Both the position numbers and the translations under genes were made by a program. A model generated the notes under the pieces. That model was not told where the DNA came from. It ran no database searches and saw nothing but the letters and a program-made list of their open reading frames with translations. DNA of 64,000 bases from Luidia sarsii (taxonomy: Eukaryota > Echinodermata > Asteroidea > Paxillosida > Luidiidae), in NCBI GenBank assembly GCA_949987565.1, contig OX465102.1:16065812-16129811 (forward strand). The letters run 5' to 3'. Every line of letters begins with the position of its first letter. Position 1 is the stretch's first letter. Of the stretch, positions 1-12,000 are shown in pieces.

Positions 1-45
1 ACACTTTCCAATATTCCCTTCCTCATCGACAGCTGTGTATTCAAT
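1..45 (-). CDS. HYR gene exon: HYR domain 4, second half (partial, cut by window)
   Basis: Acceptor CCAATCCAG at 46-54. The 15 codons read IEYTAVDEEGNIGKC, the typical end of an HYR domain, and join in phase 0 to the exon ending at 1278. The exon continues off the left edge. Confidence 0.8.
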   Translation of the reverse strand, partial: MEYTAVDEEGNIGKC

Positions 46-3000
46 CTGGATTGGAAAGCAAAACACATTTTAGATAGCAGTTGATCAGCATGATCAATAG
101 ATTCCTGACACTATATGGTCATAATCTGTTTTATGAGTGCAAGTGTCTCAGAAATGATTGCTCAACAGACAGAACACATCCAGGCCAGGTCGTCAGCTCC
201 GTCTCAACCAGACTAATTAACACCCATAAGGATAGAACGTTTAGACTCTTTGGACGTGTGCAGAAGCTAATAATAATAACATGTACACTGATGATAACCG
301 TTTTTCATAAAGCGCCTTTATGAAAAGATCAAACCAATATTTTTAAGACAGCACCAACTTCTCCACCAGATATTATTGAGGAGACAATCCAAGCCCAAGC
401 CTTGAAAACATGTCACCAATAAACAGAAGACAAGAGGAGACTGGAACATGAAATCTGGTGGTGAGTCAGAAAATCCGTGCTCAACACAGCTAAGGTATTT
501 AATGCTCCTTCGTCCAGAAGACTCTGCTTCTAATCTGTCTTTGTGTGCTCAAGTACAAGAGAGACAATCAAGCCAGACCTCTTTTCCTAGCCTATGATCC
601 GTGTCTGCTCTGAGGCAGATAAGAACGCTAGGCCAATATCCAGGGGGGGGGGGGGTTCCCCCAAGGAAATAGTAACAAGTGTGACCCCAAAAACAGGGAG
701 AGCAATCCCTGGGGGCCGGTGTTTTCTATACCAAATGTCAGCCAGTCTATCACTGCGTTTCCTTTGGAAAGTCAGGTCAAGAGAATCAATTTCATAGAGC
801 CGCTTAAGTGTGAAAATCCGCTAAGCAGAAAAAGTCTTCCTTGTGTAAGCAGGATTACAAATTGCCCTGCGGTTTGATGTTCATTGCTTCTGACTATTAT
901 TCCACTTTCTTTGTTTAGCATGAAACAATAGTGAAGCTTGGGTTGGCAAAGGGATTCTGTGGCTCATGACTTTTTTTCCTTAAGCCTGTTTTGGCGCTTA
1001 AGCGGCTCTATGAAAAGAGCGCATCCAAGAGAAATGTCATCTCAAGGAACAAGAGGTAAAAAACCTAGTGTGGTTTGAAGCGTCAATGATCAGGACCCCA
1101 ATTTAAGATGAATGACGTGAGAGAAAGCGACTACAGGGCCCTTTCCAAAAACCCAGCTTAATAGGCTCTGGCTCCGGCTTCGTCTCTGTTCTTCAAAAGC
1201 TGAAAACACAGGTTGGAGTTCTTAGCTGAAGTTGAAGCTTGGCAACTGTATGGAATGCGAGTCTAGCGCACGCGAACCTCATGACTGCCAATGGTCAGAA
1301 CAACTCCCGGATCCATATTGGAAGAGACGGTGGGTTCCATCTGGGAGTTGTCCGTTGCAGTTGGCGGCGTCCAATATACCGCTTCTCTGTCCGAAGAAGG
1401 TCCAGTCCGGTTCACAGCCATAGTCGGACAGTCTTGAAATGTAGGCGGGAGCGTATCTACACAAAAGAAAAAGAACAGAAAAGAAAACGGAACAGAGACA
1501 TTCAGCAATGTTTGATCATCGTTCATCAGGGAAATGACTTCCTGATTCAGTGGTCTCACTTTTGCATTGAAGACAGTTATAATTGTTCGCTTCTGAATGC
1601 GGACCCCAACTTGGCAAAGACTATAGTTGACTATACCATCTTACGGCTGAATAGCTCAGATGGGAAGAGTGCTGGTACGAAACAAAAAAGTTCTCGGGTT
1701 CAAATCCCGGTCGAATCAAAGTTTTCTTTGCCCTTTTTTTTGGCCAATTTGTTCAAAAGTGCCCAATTCCAGTTTTTCATCGATTTGTTTTAACTTGACT
1801 GGATTGAAGCATAACATACAGCATTGCCTTGAAGGGCTGTCTTGGGGTGTATGGGCTGATCGAGATGAGTCTGTCCATTCAAACAATGCAAATAATACTT
1901 ATTTAGCGTATATCGCAATTAAAGACCGTTGGGTTTTGGGGCGGGGAGTCGCGTCCACCAGACGCCAACAAAATCGCGAGCCGATGGTGCTTTCAGCAGG
2001 TGTGGTCAAATGGTGGGTGGGTCCTTGAGGTTGGTCGACCATGAAGTGAGACTTCCTGTCAGACAGAGCGCGAGCACTTCGTTGTGGGATTTTTTTTTAA
2101 AATGGGATTCAGCGGAGCGTTCCCACATGCACCGCGACCTTAAGGAAGGTCATGCGGCAACGGAAAACATATCAGGACCTCATGATTTTTTTTTTTAACT
2201 GTGCAGCATTAGGTGATATAAGGTAGCTTTAAACATCCCTTTTTCATCATTTGCTGCGTGCATGATATTCAGAGAATCTCACTTTTACTCTTTTTATCTC
2301 ACCATTAAACCTGACTCTGACGCTGAACGTGCATACTCCTTCGTTGTTGGCCGCGTCTGTGGCCCTGCAGGTGACAGTTTCGAATCCGGGACTGAAGCTG
2401 GACCCACTGGCTGGGCTGCACGTTACAAGAGACGTTGCGTCGAAGCTGTTATCCGTCACTTCTGGGCTGGACCAGGTCACGCCGGTGCTGCCCCCTACAG
2501 GACTATTGGTGAAGGCTTCAATGTCATCGGGACAAGTTAATCTCGGGTCTTCTCTGTCTGATGAAATTGAAACATTTTGAAAGAATGAAAGTTCCTGATC
2601 AATCCTTTGTATTGCAACCTCTTTTGATCCTCTCCCCGCTGATTTGATGCTGATCTTCAGTGCTTCAAGACAAACCTGAAGAAATTTTCATAATTTCCAA
2701 TTTTGTTTAGTTGGGGTGGGGGGCTTGTTCTCCTTGGGTGTCCTTGGACAGATAGGCCCTATGTGCACGGTACAAATCTTTAAAATCCTGGTAGCAGTGT
2801 CAGACTTTTTCTTACTACATGTACTTGATTGGCCTTTACAATTGACAATCCCTCATCTTTTGTCAGTCCTGAGGCTAATTTCGAAGACCGCCTTCGGCAG
2901 CAACACTTACCTGAGCATGAGAAGCCTTGCTCCCCCCAAAAATGGGATTGACAGGTAAAGATCCACTTGCACTTCATGCTAAGCATCCAATATTTGAATA

Positions 3001-6000
3001 CAAGTCAAACGCAAGAAGTAACCCATGGAATATGGTTTGCAACTTTGTTTAGACCGTTTAGACCAACAAAGAATGTTCATGCTTGGCAGTTTTGCACGGC
3101 AAGCTTAATCATTTTTTTGGCACAAAGCCCAGATAAGATCTGTACGTCATTAATACTACTACCCGTCTTCGGCTTTTGCCCATCTTCAAATCAAAGATTT
3201 TCTTTTGCAAATTGATGTCAATTAGAGAGCACTCTGGGGTCCTGCAGTGGTCGATTTCACCAAACTTTGTTCGTTGTTTTTGATCCATCGAGCCATGACG
3301 AGCCATGCACAGAAACCACACAGCTGCATATCACAACTTACGATGCGTCGTAAGGCTTTGCGGAATCATGGTGAAATCCACCCCGAGCCATGCCAGTTTG
3401 TACAGCGTGCAGTTGGTAGAAACTAGTCCAACTTACTGGGCCGCTAGGAGCTCCCCGAGTTTTGTGATTGTCTGTCGCACTAGCTAGTGCGACAGACAAT
3501 CACAAAACTCGTTTAAGGGGGGCTCCTAGCGGCCCAGTAAGTGGGACTAGGTTGAAACCCTTATTAGGGTGCTTACCTTCCACAACAATGTTGAAAGTAC
3601 ACATTCCTCTATTCCCGTAAATATCAGTAACGAAATAGGTGACGGTATGCGAGCCGATGTAGAAGTGCTCCCCAGATTCATCGGTGCTCTTTAAACTGGT
3701 GTCTGCACCGCTGTTCTCCATGATGGTGGGCAAGGGGAAGTCCACACCTGCTGTATTTGCAAACGGGTCTGTCCCCACCGATATGTCATTGGGACACTCG
3801 ACAGACGGTGGCTCATTGTCTGGATAAAAGAGCAAGGGGAATAATAAACACCCCAAAATTGACGAGCTCACATTGGGAGTCTGTGCAAACTGCAACCATT
3901 TCGTTTTTTCAAAGAACATTGTTATGGACCAGGATTTGAAACCAGGTTGCCAATGAAGCATACTGATAACACTCCAACATCTGAGCTATCCTGAGCACGT
4001 CACCTGGAAGTGCACCACTACGTCAAACTCAAACTAGTACAGTATCTCAAACCAGAGACCGAGGTTCAAATCCTGGTCCAGTCAAATCGTGTTTGCTATT
4101 TTCATGAGTTGTTTTTGACTTTAAGATTTGTGAGTCAGCGTTCCCTCTCTTTCGTTGTTACAAATTTACAACCAGATCAGATCTGAAGGTTTTCATGGTG
4201 AGAGTAGCATAGAAGTGGTAGCTATATAGGTTTTTCGGTAACACCAAGCAGTTTCTCTTTTGTGAGTACATGTAATTCCCGCTTTCACTCTTCACTGAGC
4301 ACCACATCAGGATCCCTCTCTCCTCCACATGCCCCATGCACTCCTAGTTAGAATCCAGCAGTCTCCTTTTTTCAATGCAAATTTGCCCAAAACAAGGCAA
4401 TAATGCCACTTGACAAAGTTAAGGGCGAAGGAAAGGAGATAGTGAGGGAATCAGGAAGGCTGAAGAGAGGAATTGACATTCCTTTTAAGATGAACCTGGA
4501 GACGAACAGATTATGCTGTTCGAAACATCGAGTCCTTTCAGTTCTCTGGGCCTACATAACCACACATGCACTCACAACAGAGAAATTGCATGATGTATTA
4601 CAGCGAACCTATAATTTTTTTTCACATTTACAACCGTTTTTCACAGAAATGGAGGGAGGCTCACGGTTTCACAACGAACGCTTGGTCCGGCAATTCAGGA
4701 AGCCGCAATTTCTTGGAAAAGGGCCACCCCTGATGGAATTATCAGCCTCAGAACCACAAGAGTGCGTGGCCTCATCATGTGAACTCTAGAGAAGATGAGA
4801 CGGCACCTACCCAAGACCGTGACCTTGAAGAAACAGTTGCCCGTCTCGCTGCCAGCATTCACCGTGTAGATGACCAGTCTCTCCCCGATGGGGAACTGGG
4901 AGTTGCGCAGAAAATTCGGGATGAAGGAGGGAGTGGCGGTGGTTTGGCTGAGAAGTACGGGCTGACTCCATGAGACCACTGCATAGGACTGGCCAGTGTC
5001 TGTGTTCTGGGTGATGTTAGACGGACAACGGACCAGAAGGGTTCCGGGAGGGGGCACTGTTCACGCAAAGGACAGGGAAGAAAATGCCTTAGAACATAAT
5101 CTGGGGGAGGGGGGAATAGGTATGCAGGCAGCCTCAACAAGCAGTACATGTCTTATGAATTTCACTGGAGTGGAAGTTCTTTGCCATCATTCTCCTGTGG
5201 CATTAGACGTTCGGCCTCATCATGACACTTTTTTTCTTTTTTTTTCTAATGTTTGTAGGGTTCTGGTGGTACACATCTTTGTATGACAGTATTTTAACTT
5301 TTGTATATCCCTGTTTTGTATCATTTTTCTCCAAGATCTAAAGATTTGAAACAAAACAATAAATGAATGAATGAATGAATGAATAAACCAGCTTCACATA
5401 TACTTCAGCAGTGATTGTCGAAATCCAACCGATAATGTACTTTGAGAACTGTTTTTTATGTTACCTGGCGTTGGATTGGGGATCACTGAAGGTCCAGTTG
5501 TCCTTACTGTGGTCCCTGCTGTTGGAACTGTCGAAACTGAACAAAAATGAGCAAATGACTCGAAATGATTGTCCACTTAAAACAAAAAATCACACAAAAT
5601 CTATTTTGAGAGTGGCTCATCAGGCTAAAATCTTGGTTCGTTCAAATACTCTTAAATCAATTGATGGAGAGTTCCTGGTCCATTTTCGTATCTTTCGTTG
5701 TTCAAAATGTGAAAAAGGTGAGCTGATTTAAGGCCAAAGAGAATTTGGCCGGAGCACGATTTGGACCCGAGACTATACTGCCTCGATGTGTCTGCATTTT
5801 ACCATTGTGGGCTGATCGCAAAACCTGCTCCGGCTGAGATTGAGAAACCTTGCCTCGTAAAAGATAAGCTGCAGACCTGCTAGTATCTGATGCTTTAAAG
5901 GCCCCATAAAACATTGGTGAAATTCAAAAGATTGCCACAGTTTGTGTGATGAACCATTAAACATTCCAAAAACGAAAAATCCTGCGAAGGTTTTAGCTCA

Positions 6001-9000
6001 AATGGTAATCAGAGAAAGTTCTGTAGTGTAAGGAATAGTTTATTACTAGTTTATTACTCGGGAGTAATAAAGTAGTTTGTTGATGTTTGAGTGAAGATTT
6101 CTCGAGAAGTACAACATCCCAGACCGTAAGATTTCAACATGTGGATTCTATCATGATCATCTACAAACTGTGTAAATTAGAAGGAAATCTGTGGACATTG
6201 ATGTTTTCTGATCTTCCCAATGTTGCACTGTCGAAGACAGGTCAAGGCCAAACAGTCATGTACCGATTTTGTTCATGCTCAGCAAATTCATGCTTGAACA
6301 GATCTATGAACTTGACCCCTGGTCGACCAAGCCTATGGAAGATGCCTCTCATATATAGTATACCTTTGCTCAGGGCGGGAGGCCAAGTATTCACAAGCAA
6401 CTCGACTGATAAAACAAATTATAATAAACCCTTTGAAGATAATGGTCAATGTCACTATATTGATGCCCACTGAGTGGAATTATACATTAGAGCTGATAAG
6501 AATAATTTTCAGTACCTGGTGTTGTAGCAACAATCGGAGTAGCTGCAAAATGAAAAAAAAAAAGAAGTGTTTCTTTCAAAATTATAGTAACACAAAGGAG
6601 AATGTAACAGGAGATAAATGACAGAGTGAAGGAAGGGCTTATTTTCATTAAAGGCAGGCTGAAATAGGATTTACTTCGTATTATTCATGTATAAACCAAT
6701 AAAGTATGAAATAACGAATGATATTTTGTGTTATTCGATGGTTGGTTTATTTGACCGGTACTAAAAAACGGGTTTACAAGTTGTGACGGGCCGCCCCGCC
6801 GGTGAAATTTTTCTCCTAAATTGTTTACTTCAAATAATTATATAAATCAGTGTATTTATAGATTAAAATGGGATAGTAGAGATTTAGGCTTCATTCTGCC
6901 TTTAAAGATAACAGTCTGCCAGTCAGTTAAGAAGAGTCTGCCGTCGATAAAGGCCCTGGAAAGTTGGAAACATCAGACTTCTTAACTTTTGAGATGATCA
7001 AAAACAGGTAGACAGGGAGAAGTGAAAATAAAGTGTAAAATGAAATTCTTATCGGTGAAGTAGGCCTATATAGAAATATTTACGCGCATATAAGTGTAAA
7101 GTAATATAAAGATTTTGCAAAGATGTTGCAGAGATGCTTACCGGGGTACTGGCTAAAAAATAATGACCAAAATGAAGATCTCAAACAGAGAGGATCTCTT
7201 GAGATTTGAGGGTTTTCATGGTGAGAGTAGTGGAAAGTGATAGGTTTGCGGTAACACCATGCAAACATTTCTATTTTGTGAGTGTGTGTGGTTAGAACCG
7301 AAAGAACACATTGAAGACGAACAGAGTATACTGCTCGAAACGTCAAGTTCTTCCGATTCATTTCAGAACCACACACATGCACAAAAGAGAAATTGCACGA
7401 TGTTACCGCAAACCTATCACTGTCTAATACTCATATAAAAAAATGTTGCAAACTGCTTACTGACTAAAATTACCAAAATGTAAATCTTAAAATTTAGTGG
7501 GCCTGACGTTTCGATCCTAGCAGGACCTTTCTCTGCCTTAGAGAAAGGTCCTGCTAGGATCGAAACGTCAGGCCCACTAAATTTTAAGACTGTCTAATAC
7601 TAATAGAGACTCTCTGACGCTCTGATCCTAGAACTTCTAGAAGGGCCTTTCTCATCAATAGGCCTAACAGAACAAGACAGATCCTGCTATACTGGGTCTA
7701 TCTATCATCAGACCCTCTGGTTTTAACACATAATCATTCAGGGTGGTATACAAAAATGTTGCAAACTGCTTACTGACTAAAATTACCAAAATGTAAATCT
7801 TGAAATTTAGTGGGCCTGACGTTTCGATCCTAGCAGGACCTTTCTCAAAGGCAGAGTGACAAGGACAAAACAGATACATGTACACTAACACCATGAGCTT
7901 TCTGATAATCCTTCTTTTGTGTTCAGTCCTTCACACTTCTTTCTTTGATCTTTCCCCCTCTTCTCACTAATCCCTACCCTACTCCTTGACCTTCTCTTTG
8001 ATCTTTCCCCCTCCTCTCACTAATCTCTACCCTACTCCTTGCCCTTCCCTTTGATCTCTCCCTACCAGCTTCACTCTTTGTCCTCTGTTTCTCATCCGTG
8101 TCCTATTCACTCTCCCCCCTTCCTTCGTGTACATCTGTTTTGTCCTTGTCACTCTGCCTTTGAGAAAGGTCCTGCTAGGATCGAAACGTCAGGCCCACTA
8201 AATTTTAAGACATAATCATTCAAAGTGGGAAGTTTGGACTCACTGCCGGTTGAGTTGATTCCAAACACAACGACCAATGGGATGGCGGCAATGACGCCAA
8301 CGATGACGACAGTCGCCACGATGGCTGCCACAATGAGCGGGCCCGAGGCCCCAGCCGAGCCGGCCCCGGCGGGTGCGTACAGCGGCGCATTGCCGCCGAA
8401 GTTGCCAAAGCCTTGCCGAGGGTCGTGGAAATTTCTGTTCGGGAGGGTGGGTAAAAAGAAAACCGTGTTGATAAAATAATGAAACTATCTGGGTTGGCAT
8501 GGTGGAAGCGCAATCTGGAAAAGGTTGCGGTGACAACCTTCAGGACTGGAAAATAGCTCTGATGATCAACGTTTCTGACAGTACGTGGCTGCTCTTACCA
8601 TTGTCATTGTCATGATCAGGAGACTAATAATAGCAACTTGATGACTTAATGGCTAACCAGCATGGGAAGAGTGCATAAGCTTTCAGAGCAAAAACTACTT
8701 CCGTCAGATGCAGTGGAGGGGGAAATCTAATTACAATCTATGTAAAACAAGCAAAGGAAAAACAAATGGGAACCTTTGAGCAAATTGGCAAAGAAAACTT
8801 TGACTTGACCGGGATTAACGCTGCTCGACTTCCATTTGAGCTATCAAGCCATTATATGGTGGCCTTCCCATTAATATTCAACTAATCAAAGACTCGATCA
8901 AGTCCCGGTCCAGTCAAAGTTTTCTTTGTCATTTTTTCAATGTGTTCAAAAGTTCCCAGTCAGTTTTTCCTTTTTTTGTTTGACTTGAATTGAAAAAGCT

Positions 9001-12000
9001 CTGTGTGATCCCTGAGCTGCTGCAGCCAGGTTTACAGCTATTGATCAGTGATCCCTGGAGATCCATGGAGATATACGGCAGTTAATAATATATAATGGTT
9101 GAATTGCTTCTGATCTGACTGGCACCCCTACCCCGACAAGAAGACTAGTTGACTATAGGGCCACCAGATGGAAGAGCACTGATACGATAATCCAGAGGTC
9201 TCGGGTTCAAGTCCCGGACCAGTCAAAGTTTCTTTGCTAATTTTACAATCTATGTATACTGTATAGACCCCCATCAAAGTCAAGAGTCACATTGGTCGAG
9301 ACTTGAGTCTGATTGTTCAGATGTATGAGCAGTGGTATAAGCTAACCCATACTCCTTGGTCTCAATCTGTCCCAACTCTTTGCCAGAACCTGAGAAATGA
9401 TACGCTTCATACGAAAACAAATGATTGAACTTCATCTGGTGCTTCTCCTCTGCATTTCATAAACGCCATGCTGCATGGGTTCTTTCTCACATCACTTTCC
9501 ATCAGGGCTGTTCACACTACAAAAGAAAATCTCCGGGTTGGACTCGGGTCTAACCCGAGTGCAAGCAATGATTGTCCTGTTCACACTACAAGACTTCAGC
9601 ACAGCGTCGACCCATGTATGGCGGCCAACCTGGTGTAACGATCTCAGACGGGCTTCCGTGCTGAGTTGAGCAGTGACGTCACTGGCTCACCTCAGCACGT
9701 TGCAGCAACGTTCTCAGCTGCTCAGCGTGCTGAGATGAGTCAGTGAACCAAGCACGTAAAGGGCGCCCTTCATTTGAATGTTGTTTATGATTTTCCGCGA
9801 ACGAACACAGTTTGCTTTTGATTGTATGAAGTCAATCAATGCACCCTTATTACGGGGGAACAACTGTATCATTTCTTCCCCAATGTAAAACTGGAAGTTG
9901 TAGGCCTAGGTACTAGGCTCCGTACTGAGCAAGTTGGTAAATAACTACGGGTCAACGAACGTGCCTGAAAGCGCTGCATTGCCGATGGCCGTATCGACTC
10001 AGCACGACCTTCGAAATGGACAACTACCATGCGCGCTGCGCATGACGTTTTTATCCATATATGGTAACGGTCTCATCTGAGCATGGGACCCGTATCAGAC
10101 CGCTACACCTGGTTGAAACTTATAACTGCTGGGGAAGTGAGTTAAGAGCTGTTGACCCGCGTAGAAAATTGATGTGGTGGTTGGGATAGCAAAGTCTTTT
10201 AGGTCACGTTTAATTGTGTCTTTGAACTACAAACGAGGACGCCCAACAGTGCGTTTTCCTAAAGACAGTTCACCGAAGAGAACCCGTTTGGGGATCGTGT
10301 CCTCCTCCATTCTCCGTACAACCCAAAACCAATCCATTTTAAACGACGACTACTGATAAAGTCATGAAGTTGGTTGAATGACAAATTTCCAGGATGGGGG
10401 CTTTAAAACGATCAGCATTTCCCTGCGCTGGCTGAGCAGCATATACTCTGACGGTATATTTAGGTGAAATGACAACGGCTTGCCTCCGTTTCAGGAAACA
10501 AAGAGAAGCCTTTGCAGAATCAAGGACAGATTTATTCAATAATTTGAGCAAATGAGCTGTGAATTGAGCAAATTAATGAGCTGTGAAATGGGCGGGCACA
10601 AAATAATGAGCAGCTCCGCGATGAGCAGAGAAGTGAAATTCGGAGTAATTCCTAAAACCCCAATTCCTAAGACACAATAGAATTAGGCCTATATAACAAT
10701 AATGATGATAACAATAATAATAATAATAATAGGATTTAGTAGAGTGCCATTCCATCTAGATCATGGCGCTAGTAACACAAGATAATTAGAAACATAGACA
10801 TATCAAAGGGAAACATGATACAAGTAGGTTTTCATTTTTCACGAAATGGTGTCCAGTGATCTGGACACTTTTGGTAAATTATTCATCGTGGGAATAACAG
10901 CAACTGCTTGGCGCGCATTCTCAACCGCCGATGTTTGTCAGAATGTGTCACCCAATGGACCTTTCCCATGAAATATGCAAATAAGAGCTGGCGCATGCGC
11001 TTTACTAAATTGGTGGGCAAACGAGTGCGCGTTGCGTGCAGGTTTCGAAATACGCGCCTAGGAGACGCTGACTAGCCAATGACCGCACGCCAAACTGTTA
11101 GCGCGAAGAAACGCGCGCACGCCCGTGGAAAACTATGATTGGTTGGCAGCCCGCTTGCCCCCCGCATGCGCTAGGTCTAATTTGCATATTTCATGGGAAG
11201 GTCCATTATAGGGGGTATAGTGTTATAATTACAAGCATTAGGATAACCACGGCGACGCCTCCAACTACGCGTTTGCCCATCTTCTATCATCCCCTCCTGT
11301 TCCTTCCAAATGACTTTGAAACATTTAATCCTTAACGTATAGATCGTACAACATCCCCTCAAACAAAAATCATCACCGGCGCATGCGCAGTAGCTTCCCT
11401 CAGCCGCGCCGAGTACACTTCAATGTTTGCATAGTAAAGTCAATGCCAAGTATATACATTTTAATCTAATTCATTTGTTTCATTTTCCGGGATTTAAACA
11501 CCAAAGCACACAGCAAAAAGATGTACACATCATAGCATAAAAGGGGGGAAATTAGCATTAAAAATAATGAAAACAAATCCAACGTCCAATTAGCTCCCCT
11601 AGGAATATTGTCCAAAAGAAACTAGTTTCTGTCGGGGGCTCTCCAAACTAATTATATAAAATGAAATAAGAGATATTGCAACACCGTTACATGGTAGGCC
11701 CTAAGTGTATTCTCAAAGGAGTTTGAGATGGGGTATTGGTAGAAAAGGTGATCACGGAGGGCAATGAGGAAGGATTGAGAAGAGGGTTCAATCATGGAGG
11801 AATAAGAAGCTCTTATTCCTCCATGGTTCAAGGCAAAGATCGCGACTATCACATGAAAGAGAGTAAAAGTCTGGGGAAAAGGCTAAAAAAAATAGAATTT
11901 TTCACAGTGAGTTCGGTTGTATTGATGTCACGTACAGTAAGTTTACTGTCCGGAGAAGTATCCCCTATTTTCCACTTTGATTACATTAGGACCGCCAACT

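Noticed and set aside
1648..1720. A functional tRNA gene
   Set aside because: A and B boxes are present but no cloverleaf with a proper acceptor stem can be formed, and similar copies recur with the same 3' extension, so it is a SINE.
8149..8243. Extension of the membrane exon to give SESKLPTLNDYVLK and beyond
   Set aside because: The consensus donor GTGAGT at 8243-8238 ends the exon in the right phase, and the extension is target duplication plus Penelope repeat.
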